Shown here in pieces: positions 1-6,880 of a stretch of 64,000 nt of DNA (positions are counted from its first letter, which is position 1; the number at the start of each line of letters is the position of its first letter). This DNA comes from Micromonospora sp. WMMD1082 (GTDB lineage Bacteria; Actinomycetota; Actinomycetes; Mycobacteriales; Micromonosporaceae): contig NZ_JARUBM010000002.1 of NCBI RefSeq assembly GCF_029626175.1, positions 5,721,001-5,785,000 on the forward strand. Direction: 5' to 3'. The notes under the pieces are model-generated. The model did not search any database. It saw only the letters and a list, made by a program, of their open reading frames with translations, and was not told the DNA's origin. Both the position numbers and the translations under genes were made by a program.

Positions 1-1
1 G

Positions 2-520
2 CGGTTCCTCAGCGCCCTCGACCCGCTGGTCGAGGCGGGCAAGCTCGGCGCGCTGCTGTTCCAGTTCCCGCCCTGGTTCACCATCCGGCGGGACAACAAG
101 CAGTACCTGCTGGAGGTGACCGCACGCTGCGCGCCGCTGCGACCGGTCTTCGAGTTCCGGCACGCCTCCTGGTTCGACGGGGACAACGCCGAGGAGACCC
201 TCTGCTTCCTGCGCGAACACCGGCTGGCGTACGTCAGCGTGGACATGCCGCAGGGCCACCGCTCGTCGATCCCGCCGGTGCTGGCCGCCACCTCGGATCT
301 CGCGGTGGTCCGTTTCCACGGCCACAGTGACCGGTGGACCAGCAAGGACATCCACGAGAAGTTCGGCTACCACTACTCCGAACGGGAGCTACGCGACTGG
401 GCCCCCAAACTCCGCGAACTGGCCGACGAGACACGGCAGACCCACGTCCTCATGAACAACTGCTACCGCGACTACGCCCAGACCAACGCCAGCACGCTGA
501 AAGGGCTACTGACCAGCTGA
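2..520 (+). CDS. DUF72 family protein (5' end outside window)
   Basis: An open frame runs in from the left edge (codons begin at position 2) and stops with TGA at 518-520. The visible C-terminal 172 residues carry features I recognise from the DUF72 (YecE-like) family: GALLFQFPPWF near the left edge, EFRHASWF, VSVDMPQGH, VRFHGH and a final NNCYRDYAQTNA stretch. DUF72 proteins are predicted TIM-barrel proteins of unknown reaction. A GTG at 116 could be mistaken for the start, but the family-like sequence continues upstream of it, so the gene begins before the window. No downstream partner on this strand is close. Confidence 0.85.
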   Translation, partial: RFLSALDPLVEAGKLGALLFQFPPWFTIRRDNKQYLLEVTARCAPLRPVFEFRHASWFDGDNAEETLCFLREHRLAYVSVDMPQGHRSSIPPVLAATSDLAVVRFHGHSDRWTSKDIHEKFGYHYSERELRDWAPKLRELADETRQTHVLMNNCYRDYAQTNASTLKGLLTS

Positions 521-558
521 GACGCTGATCGGCGAGTCGCTTCAACATGTCGGCCCGC

Positions 559-611
559 GAGATCTTGGTACGAAGTCGCCCCCTCCAGGGGCTGTTCGGC
601 ACCAAGATCTC
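559..611. repeat. Intergenic inverted repeat, 11-bp perfect arms
   Basis: GAGATCTTGGT at 559-569 pairs perfectly with ACCAAGATCTC at 601-611. The 31-base loop contains a second short hairpin (CCCCT at 580-584 with AGGGG at 587-591). It lies in the gap between the DUF72 gene and the XRE regulator. The nested form and the lack of a T-run look more like a dispersed palindromic repeat than a terminator, though it could also end the DUF72 transcript. Confidence 0.7.
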
Positions 612-737
612 TCAGCACGCCCAGACTCCTGCTGGCGCGGACGGTGACGTGATGCGTCCGAGGCGAGTACCGTCCGATACGGCAGCCCGCCGGGTAGCGG
701 CCGGCCGTCGCCCAGCCCTCTACCTGGGAGTCCTGCC

Positions 738-1982
738 ATGACCCGACCCACCCGGCCGACCGGTCAGATCCTCGCTGAGCACCGCCAGCGCGCCAGCCTG
801 ACGCAGGAGCAACTCGCCGAGCGTGCCGGAGTCAGCGTCGAAACCATCCGCAAGCTGGAGCAAGGTGTGCGGCGGAGCGCCCGCATGGACACGCTGCACG
901 CCCTCGCCCGGGCACTCGGGTTGCCCACGAGCGCGCTGGTGGGTGACCAGGCTGAGGGAGCCGCCCGGGCCGAGCCCGACCATCGTCCGCTGTCGCTGGC
1001 GGAGATCCGCCGCGCCGTCGCCCCGATCCGCGGACTCGGCGGCACCACCCTCGCCGCCCCGCCTGGCGAGCCACCCGCGCACGACGTGCTTCGCGCCCGC
1101 TTGCACGCCGCCGATCGGGCGTACCAAGCCAACGACTACGCCACCGCGCTCAGCGCGCTACCGCCGCTGTTGCTCGACGTCCGGGCGGCGTCCGGCCTGG
1201 CCGCCGATACCGCCAGACCGGCCGCGTACGTATTGCTCGCCCGTACCCTCCACCTCACCGGCAACCTGCTTATCCAGCTGCGGGCCGGGGATCTGGCTCA
1301 GACGGCACTCTCCGACGCGCTCGCCGCCGCCGAAGCTGCCGGGGACCAGGTCGTGGCCGCCACCGTTGTCCAGGGCATGACCTGGTTGTTGATGCGGCAG
1401 GGTCGGCTCGCCGAGGCGGCCGAACTGGCGGTGGCCACCGCCGACCAGGTCGAGCCCCGATTCTCCCGGGCGGCGCCAGCCGAGTTGGCTGCCTGGGGCT
1501 GGCTGGCAATGGGCGCCGCCGCCGCGTACGCCCGCGACAACCAGCCAGACATGGCGGCCGAACTGGTCGACGCGGCCGGTGCGGCAGCGGTCCGGATCGG
1601 CGAGCGGGCGCCTGCGGCCGACCATCTGATGATGGTTGGCGGGTTCGATGCCGCCAGGGTGCAGATGCAGCGGGTCGAGAATGCAGCGGTGGCCGGCGAC
1701 CCGGGCCGCGCCCTTGACCTGGCCCGGGCGGTGCCGCCGGGGCCGACGCCGGTCCGGTCGAGCTGGCAGCGACACCGCCTCGACGTGGCGTGGGCGCACG
1801 CGGAGCAGCACCAGTATGCCGACGCGACGGGTGTGCTGTTGGAGTTGCAGGATCGGGCGCCGGCATGGTTGCGGCACCAGCGGTACGCCCGGGACATTGT
1901 CCGGCAGATCGCTGAAGGCCGCCGCCGGGCGATGTCATCGGAGCTGGCGGAGCTGGCCGCGCTGGTGGGCTGTACGCCGTAG
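738..1982 (+). CDS. XRE-family HTH regulator with TPR-like C-terminal domain
   Basis: A 414-residue protein with an N-terminal Cro/C1-type helix-turn-helix at about residues 10-65 (core LTQEQLAERAGVSVETIRKLEQG), followed by roughly 330 Ala/Leu-rich helical residues resembling TPR-type repeats. This layout is typical of actinomycete XRE regulators that sense a signal, often a peptide, through the helical part. The start is the ATG at 738, preceded by GGGAG. The gene stands alone, with a hairpin at its stop codon, and is followed by small genes of unknown function, a common arrangement for such regulators in this group. DNA targets and ligand are unknown. Confidence 0.85.
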   Translation: MTRPTRPTGQILAEHRQRASLTQEQLAERAGVSVETIRKLEQGVRRSARMDTLHALARALGLPTSALVGDQAEGAARAEPDHRPLSLAEIRRAVAPIRGLGGTTLAAPPGEPPAHDVLRARLHAADRAYQANDYATALSALPPLLLDVRAASGLAADTARPAAYVLLARTLHLTGNLLIQLRAGDLAQTALSDALAAAEAAGDQVVAATVVQGMTWLLMRQGRLAEAAELAVATADQVEPRFSRAAPAELAAWGWLAMGAAAAYARDNQPDMAAELVDAAGAAAVRIGERAPAADHLMMVGGFDAARVQMQRVENAAVAGDPGRALDLARAVPPGPTPVRSSWQRHRLDVAWAHAEQHQYADATGVLLELQDRAPAWLRHQRYARDIVRQIAEGRRRAMSSELAELAALVGCTP

Positions 1983-2005
1983 CTGGTACGCCACGCACCA
2001 GCTAC
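1979..2005 (+). terminator. Hairpin at the end of the XRE regulator
   Basis: GTAGCTGGT at 1979-1987 pairs with ACCAGCTAC at 1997-2005 around a 9-base loop, and the gene's TAG stop lies inside the left arm. A third copy of GGTAGCTGGT follows at about 2018-2027, so it may instead be a small repeat cluster. There is no T-run. Confidence 0.5.
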
Positions 2006-2246
2006 CGGTCAGTGGTCGGTAGCTGGTAGCGAGTGCCCCTGGAAGATCGGCGATTCGCTAGACACTCTCAATTTGTGATTCACCGGCTACTGTGCGCTTC
2101 CTCTTGCGTGCGGGCGTCGGGAGTCACCGTGACGAGCAGGGCCTATCCGTGGCAGGAGGCGGGCCTCGCCGTCGCGATCGGTGAGACCGGCGGTCGGCGC
2201 AGGGTGAGGCCCGGCCGCCGGGACCGACCTTCGAGAGGCGGAGCCC

Positions 2247-2447
2247 ATGCGCTGGCGATGGTGGCAAACGATTGATCGACCCGACCTGTCCGGTCACGAC
2301 CGGCCCTCGGCGCGCCACCGCGTAGCCGCAACCGTCGGCGACGGCGCCCGGCCGTCACGGGACGCGCCGACCGAACTCTTCCCCCTGCCACCGCTGGCCA
2401 CCCGGGCCCAGCGGTGGCGTGGCCACGGCGGCCAGATCCAACCGTGA
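2247..2447 (+). CDS. Small protein, unknown function (66 aa)
   Basis: This ORF begins at ATG 2247 behind a purine-rich stretch (GAGAGGCGGAG), and its TGA overlaps the GTG start of the next gene as GTGA, a usual sign of translational coupling. The product is basic and Trp/Arg-rich at its N-terminus (MRWRWWQTI), with no recognisable domain or membrane segment. I do not know the family. The coupling and the position at the head of a run of small genes (2247-3371) are the reasons to accept it; composition alone would not separate it from chance. Confidence 0.5.
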   Translation: MRWRWWQTIDRPDLSGHDRPSARHRVAATVGDGARPSRDAPTELFPLPPLATRAQRWRGHGGQIQP

Positions 2448-2680
2448 GCGCGCTCGTGCTTCGGATCCTGCACCAGGGTGAGCATGCGTATGTGCAGGTC
2501 GACTACGCCGCGCTGACCTACGGCGCCAGTGTCGAGATCGCGGGCTGGCGGCTGTCCCAGGTCACCGGAATGCCGATCAGCTCCTATTGGTGCCTGATCG
2601 ATGTCCGCGAGGTGCCCGAGCTGATCGTGGGCGACACGGAGACCTGGACACCGCCCAGCCCGCCGCGCGGGCACGGCTGA
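2444..2680 (+). CDS. Small protein, unknown function (78 aa)
   Basis: Read from GTG 2444, coupled by a GTGA overlap to the upstream ORF. A further in-frame GTG at 2414 would add ten residues but lies inside the upstream gene and lacks a ribosome site. The sequence mixes hydrophobic and acidic residues (VQVDYAALTYGASVEIAGW, WCLIDVREVPELIV) and looks like a small folded domain. I do not recognise the family. It is followed after 92 bases by another unknown gene with its own promoter-like box and a strong ribosome site. Confidence 0.65.
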   Translation: MSALVLRILHQGEHAYVQVDYAALTYGASVEIAGWRLSQVTGMPISSYWCLIDVREVPELIVGDTETWTPPSPPRGHG

Positions 2681-2716
2681 CATGCGCTGGAGCCGAGCAC
2701 CGCCGGACCGCGCCGG

Positions 2717-2722
2717 TAGACT
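2717..2722 (+). promoter_or_regulatory. Candidate -10 box for the 2773 gene
   Basis: TAGACT fits the actinomycete TANNNT -10 pattern and predicts a transcript start near 2729, leaving a short leader that carries AGGAGG at about 2761-2767. Confidence 0.4.
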
Positions 2723-2772
2723 GGCCCGGCCCGTGAGCAGCTACGATCCGCCCACCGATCAGGAGGACATCC

Positions 2773-3291
2773 GTGCAGGTATCCCAGGCCCTGGACCTGA
2801 TCGAAACCCTGCTCCGCGCCGCCGAGCACCCCGACATCGTGTCGGTCGCCCGGTACGGTCGCGACAACCAGCCCGGCGGCCAATCGCCGGCCGGGGTCAA
2901 GGCCGTGCACCAGAGCGGGACCGCCGCGATGCTGTGGGCCGCCGAGGCACCGCGTGACGCCACGCCGGTGCCGCTGCCCACCGAGCCGATCCCCCCGAAG
3001 TGGCGGGCGGCTCGCATCCTCGTGCTCGCGCACCAGCTGCTCGACGTCGCCCGGCCCGACCAGCTCCTCCGCTGGGAGCTGTGCGGGCAGGCCGGCGCTG
3101 ACGTGCCGGTGGCCGCCGCGCTGCGGCTCACGGCCCGCGACGGGTCCATGATCTACCTGCGTGGCACCGCCGCGTCGGGCGGCAGCGTCGAGCCCGAGAC
3201 TGACCGTCACCCGGACTACCAGATTCCCCCAGGAGTCCGCTCATGCCTTCAGGCAGCCAGTGCTCCGTCTGCGGAGCGCGTGTCAGCGTAG
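2773..3291 (+). CDS. Conserved-looking hypothetical protein (172 aa)
   Basis: Starts at GTG 2773, seven bases after a near-perfect AGGAGG ribosome site. The first 140 residues look like a folded soluble protein (opening MQVSQALDLIETLLRAAEH, then DQLLRWELCGQAG and a strand-rich end RDGSMIYLRGTAA). The last 20 residues are low-complexity and are read in another frame over the start of the next, Cys-rich microgene. No catalytic motif is visible and I do not recognise the family. Together with the microgene it forms the end of a possible four-gene unit behind an XRE regulator. Confidence 0.7.
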   Translation: MQVSQALDLIETLLRAAEHPDIVSVARYGRDNQPGGQSPAGVKAVHQSGTAAMLWAAEAPRDATPVPLPTEPIPPKWRAARILVLAHQLLDVARPDQLLRWELCGQAGADVPVAAALRLTARDGSMIYLRGTAASGGSVEPETDRHPDYQIPPGVRSCLQAASAPSAERVSA

Positions 3292-3371
3292 ACCCGGGCA
3301 AGCCGTGCCCATCGCACCAGGCGATGGGTAGCCGGGGCATGTGCCCCGGCTCCGGCCGGCCCACGATGTAG
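3243..3371 (+). CDS. Cys-rich microprotein, possible zinc knuckle (42 aa)
   Basis: ATG 3243 is preceded by AGGAG at 3231-3235 and opens a 42-codon frame ending in TAG at 3369-3371. It overlaps the 3' end of the upstream gene by 49 bases in a different frame. The product has four cysteines and a histidine, starting MPSGSQCSVCGARV, then a Cys-Pro-Ser-His and a later Met-Cys-Pro, which could bind zinc. A terminator-like hairpin follows eight bases after the stop, which supports it being the last gene of the unit. The function is unknown. Confidence 0.6.
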   Translation: MPSGSQCSVCGARVSVDPGKPCPSHQAMGSRGMCPGSGRPTM

Positions 3372-3378
3372 CAGCGAG

Positions 3379-3408
3379 CGGCCCCCGTACCAGCCGGTGC
3401 GGGGGCCG
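3379..3408 (+). terminator. Rho-independent-type terminator
   Basis: CGGCCCCCG at 3379-3387 pairs with CGGGGGCCG at 3400-3408, followed by TTTGT. It ends the small-gene unit. Confidence 0.75.
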
Positions 3409-3462
3409 TTTGTCGGTCGCAGACGGCACAGGTTCGGGGATGCCTGGGAGTTGACGGTCACG

Positions 3463-3532
3463 CGATCATGCAGTTGTGGTCGCCGTAATAGCCGCATATC
3501 TGGACAAAATGGCGACCACAACTGCATGATCG
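3463..3532. repeat. Intergenic inverted repeat, 22-bp perfect arms
   Basis: The left arm 3463-3484 (CGATCATGCAGTTGTGGTCG and two more bases) is the exact reverse complement of 3511-3532, with a 26-base, relatively A/T-rich loop. The repeat stands free between a terminator and a G-rich tract, so it ends no gene. It resembles a second long inverted repeat at 6812-6880 in also carrying a GATCATG core, which suggests a family of dispersed elements. Confidence 0.85.
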
Positions 3533-3549
3533 GCGCGCGCCGCGGGCGC

Positions 3550-3573
3550 GGGCTGGGGTGGGCTGGGGTGGGG
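3550..3573 (+). other. G-quadruplex-forming tract in a gene-poor stretch
   Basis: Within the gap 3409-3653 the plus strand has five consecutive G-runs of 3-4 bases (3550-3552, 3555-3558, 3560-3562, 3565-3568, 3570-3573) separated by one or two bases, a classical intramolecular G4 pattern. More G-runs continue to about 3630. Apart from this and the inverted repeat at 3463-3532, nothing gene-like was seen in this gap. Confidence 0.6.
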
Positions 3574-3653
3574 TTCATCCTGGTGGGGTGAGGGTGGGTC
3601 ACCCGGGGAGGGGCGAGGGTGGGGGCAAGGTAGCGCCACGGAGGTGACGGGCG

Positions 3654-3845
3654 ATGACGGATCGGGTGGGGACGCGCCGGCGGAGCGCGGTGCTGCATGT
3701 CGTCGGCAGGTCCGACCAGGGCCGGCGGGTAGCGCGCGCCGGGTGGGCCAGTCCGATCCGGGCGCGGCGCGGGCCGGTGGGTCCGCCGCGACGCCACGAC
3801 GACCGACGGTGGGAGACCGACCTACGGGGGTGGACAGATGGCTGA
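3654..3845 (+). CDS. Doubtful small basic ORF (63 aa) upstream of DUF2267 gene
   Basis: ATG 3654 has a strong ribosome site, GGAGGTGA at 3640-3647, and its stop overlaps the start of the DUF2267 gene by 8 bases, so it could be a coupled leader gene. The product is Arg-rich with no domain (MTDRVGTRRRSAVLHVVG...). Against it: such composition is typical of out-of-frame ORFs in G+C-rich DNA. Kept at low confidence because of the ribosome site. Confidence 0.3.
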   Translation: MTDRVGTRRRSAVLHVVGRSDQGRRVARAGWASPIRARRGPVGPPRRHDDRRWETDLRGWTDG

Positions 3846-4266
3846 GCAGTTCCAGTCCGCGATCGAGTCCTCCATGGACAAGACCAACCTGATCCTGAAG
3901 GACATCGAGCAGGCGTACGGGTGGCCGAAGGAGCAACGCAACCAGTCGTACGCGGCGCTGCGTACCGTGCTGCACCTGTTGCGGGACCGGATGCCGGTGC
4001 AGGAGAGCGTGGAGTTCTCCGCCCAGTTGCCGGTCGTGGTGCGGGGCATCTACTTCGACGGCTGGCAGCCGCAGGACGTGCCGGTCAAACTCAACCGGGA
4101 CGACTTCCTCTACGAGGTCCGTCAGGGCTTCCCGTACGACGTGCAGGGCGGCCCGGAGCGGGTGGTCCAGGTGGTGCTGGACACGCTGCGCCGGCACATC
4201 ACGCAGGGCGAGTGGGACGACGTGAAGGACACCATGCCCAAGGATCTCGCCCGGATCATGCCCTGA
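3838..4266 (+). CDS. DUF2267 family protein
   Basis: A 142-residue soluble protein matching the DUF2267 pattern: an N-terminal helix, then YAALRTVLHLLRDRM, a central block with VVVRGIYFDGW and a C-terminal VVQVVLDTLRRHITQGEWDD. DUF2267 proteins are small helical proteins of unknown function, common next to stress genes in actinobacteria. The ATG at 3838 follows a G-rich ribosome site. The next gene is convergent on the other strand, so this one is probably transcribed alone or with the doubtful small ORF before it. Confidence 0.85.
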   Translation: MAEQFQSAIESSMDKTNLILKDIEQAYGWPKEQRNQSYAALRTVLHLLRDRMPVQESVEFSAQLPVVVRGIYFDGWQPQDVPVKLNRDDFLYEVRQGFPYDVQGGPERVVQVVLDTLRRHITQGEWDDVKDTMPKDLARIMP

Positions 4267-4326
4267 TCCGGGCGAACCGGCGCGGGCGGCTCGCGGCTGA
4301 CCCGGCGACCGCCGCGCCGCCCGGGC

Positions 4327-5085
4327 CTACCAGAGGTCGAAGTGGAACACCTCGAACGAGGTGCCGTAGCGTACGCCCAGCCGGGTTCCGACCGGGCGCG
4401 CGCCGCCCTCCAGGAACTCCTCGGCGTCGAAGCCGCCGTCGCCCAACCCGGTCAGGTACGCCTCGTGCGCGAGCAGCGACGCCACCCCCTTGTCGAACGT
4501 CTCGGTGGTGTCCACCCCGTGCGCCGAGCGCGGCGACGAGGCCGCCCACACCTGCCGTACGCCGCCCCACGGCGCGACGTCGCCGGTCAGCTGTTCCGGG
4601 AAGATCCACCGGTTGCCGGCGTCGCGGACCGCGTCCAGGGTGGCCCGGCCCACCGCGATGTGGTCGGCCTGGTTGAGCGTGTCGGCGCCGTCCCAGGTCG
4701 CCCGGAAGTTGTTGGTGATCACGATCTCCGGCTGGTGCCGTCGGACCACCGCGGCCAGTTCCCGACGCAGCGGTACGCCGTACTCCAGCACCCCGTCGGG
4801 CAGGCCCAGGAACTCGACCGTGTCCACGCCCACCAGGGCCGCCGAGTCCCGCTGCTCCTGTTCGCGTACCGGCCGGGCCTGTGCCGGGGGCATGCCGTCG
4901 ATGCCGGCCTCACCGCTGGTGACCAGGCAGTAGATCACCTGCTTGCCCTGCCCGGTCCAGCGGGCGATGGCGGCTGCGGCACCGAACTCCAGGTCGTCCG
5001 GGTGCGCCACGATCGCCAGGGCGCGCTGCCAGTCCTCGGTCACCGGCTCCAACGGCGCGGTCATCGGCTCCAGCGGCTCGGTCAT
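4327..5085 (-). CDS. PIG-L/LmbE family deacetylase
   Basis: A metal-dependent N-acetylglucosamine-type deacetylase of the PIG-L/LmbE family, the group that includes MshB and Mca of mycothiol metabolism. The zinc-binding signature AHPDDLEFG lies near the N-terminus (about residue 26 from the chosen start), and the later Gln-Ala-Asp-His region supplies further ligands. I chose the ATG at 5085, which has GGAGGTG just upstream; an in-frame ATG at 5178 would add 31 hydrophilic residues and has no comparable site. The substrate cannot be told from sequence, and a mycothiol role is only one possibility. It is convergent with the DUF2267 gene. Confidence 0.85.
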   Translation of the reverse strand: MTEPLEPMTAPLEPVTEDWQRALAIVAHPDDLEFGAAAAIARWTGQGKQVIYCLVTSGEAGIDGMPPAQARPVREQEQRDSAALVGVDTVEFLGLPDGVLEYGVPLRRELAAVVRRHQPEIVITNNFRATWDGADTLNQADHIAVGRATLDAVRDAGNRWIFPEQLTGDVAPWGGVRQVWAASSPRSAHGVDTTETFDKGVASLLAHEAYLTGLGDGGFDAEEFLEGGARPVGTRLGVRYGTSFEVFHFDLW

Positions 5086-5305
5086 CGGCACCTCCGTCTG
5101 CTTGCGTTCCGTCTGCTCGCCAGGGCGTCCATCCTGCCACTGGAGGTGCGCCGGCACCGGTGCGGTGAACTCGGTCATGCCGGACGGTTCGGGCGATTAC
5201 GGTGAGGGTGCGGTGTGGTTAGAGATGATCGAGCGCGGGGTACCACCTCGCGGCACGACGCACCCCACCAACGCCGGCGGGGGCGGGTCCATCCGAGGGA
5301 GCACG

Positions 5306-5548
5306 ATGCCACTCAACGACGATGACATGCAGACCACCAGCGGCGGCGGGCCGGAGGGCCCGGCCGACGGGGGTGCGACCCCGGGTCAGCACGACGGTGG
5401 TGCCGACGGCAGCGCGGAGGGTCCGGCCGACGGCGGCGCCACTCCGGGTCAGCACGACGGTGGTGCCGACGGCAGCGCGGAGGGTCCGGCCGACGGCGGC
5501 GCTACCCCGGGTCAGCAGGACGGTGGCGCCGACGGCGCCGCCCGGTAG
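5306..5548 (+). CDS. Tandem-repeat small protein, candidate peptide substrate of the adjacent JmjC oxygenase
   Basis: An 80-residue acidic, Gly/Ala/Asp-rich protein from ATG 5306, with GAGGGAG at about 5295-5301. After a 17-residue leader (MPLNDDDMQTTSGGGPE) it is built of three exact-length 21-residue units of the form GPADGGATPGQHDGGADGSA(E). The first two units end alike and contain GQHDGG; the third has Gln in place of His and ends GAAR before the stop. There are no cysteines and no membrane segment. Only nine bases separate it from the JmjC/cupin gene, so the two are almost certainly cotranscribed. The arrangement suggests a ribosomal peptide whose His or Asp residues are hydroxylated by the neighbour; this is inference. 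Confidence 0.7.
   Translation: MPLNDDDMQTTSGGGPEGPADGGATPGQHDGGADGSAEGPADGGATPGQHDGGADGSAEGPADGGATPGQQDGGADGAAR
5357..5545 (+). repeat. Three 63-bp tandem repeats inside the small-protein gene
   Basis: Units 5357-5419, 5420-5482 and 5483-5545 are in phase with the codons. Units 1 and 2 are nearly identical in their last two thirds; unit 3 differs at the His/Gln codon and at its end. Such arrays change copy number easily. Confidence 0.9.
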
Positions 5549-5557
5549 CGGCTCGCC

Positions 5558-6820
5558 GTGACGCATATCGACCCGCCGGGCGGCCGCGGCCGCCCGGCGG
5601 TGCTGTCCCGGTGCGTCAGCGTGGAGCCGGCGAAGTTCGCCGCCGCCCACTGGGGACGCACCCCGCTGCTGTCCCGCGCCGACGAGCTGCCCAACTCCGC
5701 GGGCTTCACCGACCTGTTCAGCCCCGCCGACGCCGACGAGTTGCTCAGCCGGCGTGGCCTGCGTACACCGTTTCTCCGGGTGGCCCGGGACGGCGAGGTG
5801 CTGCCGGCGGCGCGGTACACCGGCGGCGGCGGTGCCGGCGCCGAGATCGGCGACCAGGTCCTCGACGAGAAGGTCCTGCAGCTGTACGCCGACGGCGCCA
5901 CCCTGGTCCTGCAGGGACTGCACCGCAGCTGGCCGGCGTTGATCGACTTCACCGGTGAGCTGAGCCTGGCCGTGGGACAGCCGTTGCAGGTCAACGCCTA
6001 CCTGACCCCGCCGGGCAGCCAGGGCTTCGCCACCCACTACGACACCCACGACGTCTTCGTGCTCCAGGTCGACGGTCGCAAGCACTGGCGCATCCACCCG
6101 CCGGTGCTGCCCGATCCGCTGGAACGCCAGCCGTGGGGTGGGCGGGCCGACGAGGTCGCCGCCACCGCGCAGGGCCCGGCCGCGCTGGACGTGGTGCTGC
6201 ACCCGGGCGACGCGCTCTACCTGCCCCGGGGGTGGCTGCACAGTGCACAGGCGCAGGAGTCCAGCTCGCTGCACCTGACCGTCGGCGTGCGGGCCCTGAC
6301 CCGGTACGCGCTGGTCGAGGAGTTGCTCGCGCTGGCCGCCGAGGACCAGCGGCTGCGGGCCAGCCTGCCGATGGGCACCGACCTGGCCGATCCCGACGCC
6401 GTCGAGCCGGAGCTGACCGAGACCGTCGAGGCGCTGCGGGACTGGCTGCTGCGGGCCGACCCGGGGGCGGTGGCCGCCCGGCTGCGGCAGCGGGCCTGGC
6501 CGGCGTCGCGCCCCGCACCGATCCGGCCCCTGGCGCAGGCCGCCGCGATCACCGCGCTGGACGTCGACAGCCGGGTCACCGTCCGGCCGGGCCTACGCTG
6601 GCAGCTCGCCGAACAGGGTGAGCGGATCGCCCTGCACCTGTTCGACCGCACCATCACCCTGCCTGCCTCCTGCGCGCCCGCCGTCCGGTCCCTGCTCACC
6701 GGCGCCGTCACCCGCGTCGGCGACCTCCCCGCCCTCGACACCGACGCCGACCGCCTCACCCTCACCCGCCGCCTCCTCCGCGAGGCCGCCCTCACCCCCA
6801 CCCCGCCCGAACCCCGTTGA
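5558..6820 (+). CDS. JmjC/cupin-fold Fe(II)/2-oxoglutarate oxygenase
   Basis: A 420-residue protein of the cupin_4/JmjC family that includes the ribosomal-protein hydroxylases YcfD, NO66 and MINA53. The iron site is visible as the HYDTHD segment within GFATHYDTHDVFVLQVDG, with the distal histidine in LPRGWLHSA. KHWRIH is the usual JmjC-type strand. The N-terminal part (FAAAHWGRTPLL) and the winged-helix-like C-terminal 130 residues fit the same family. It starts at GTG 5558, nine bases after the repeat-protein stop, so translation is probably coupled. Its stop codon lies inside a 23-bp inverted repeat. Known relatives hydroxylate Arg or His in proteins; a repeat peptide encoded next door is therefore a plausible substrate. 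Confidence 0.85.
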   Translation: MTHIDPPGGRGRPAVLSRCVSVEPAKFAAAHWGRTPLLSRADELPNSAGFTDLFSPADADELLSRRGLRTPFLRVARDGEVLPAARYTGGGGAGAEIGDQVLDEKVLQLYADGATLVLQGLHRSWPALIDFTGELSLAVGQPLQVNAYLTPPGSQGFATHYDTHDVFVLQVDGRKHWRIHPPVLPDPLERQPWGGRADEVAATAQGPAALDVVLHPGDALYLPRGWLHSAQAQESSSLHLTVGVRALTRYALVEELLALAAEDQRLRASLPMGTDLADPDAVEPELTETVEALRDWLLRADPGAVAARLRQRAWPASRPAPIRPLAQAAAITALDVDSRVTVRPGLRWQLAEQGERIALHLFDRTITLPASCAPAVRSLLTGAVTRVGDLPALDTDADRLTLTRRLLREAALTPTPPEPR

Positions 6821-6880
6821 TCATGAAGTTAGCGTGCGGTTTGATCTCGGAAAGCCCCGCTAACTTCATGATCAACGGGG
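6812..6880. repeat. Inverted repeat with 23-bp perfect arms containing the oxygenase stop codon
   Basis: 6812-6834 and 6858-6880 are perfect reverse complements (core GTTGATCATGAAGTTAGCG), with a 23-base loop. The oxygenase TGA at 6818-6820 sits in the left arm. The element can act as a terminator between the convergent genes. From memory, repeats with a GTTGATCATGAAGTT core occur widely in Micromonosporaceae. Confidence 0.85.

Noticed and set aside
2033..2275. 80-codon plus-strand frame after the XRE gene
   Set aside because: No ribosome site, Arg-rich composition without domain, and overlap with the better supported small gene at 2247.
5306..5548. Reading the repeat protein as a CRISPR-like or phage tail repeat
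   Set aside because: The 63-bp units are contiguous, in phase with codons and followed by a stop; there are no spacers and no phage genes nearby.
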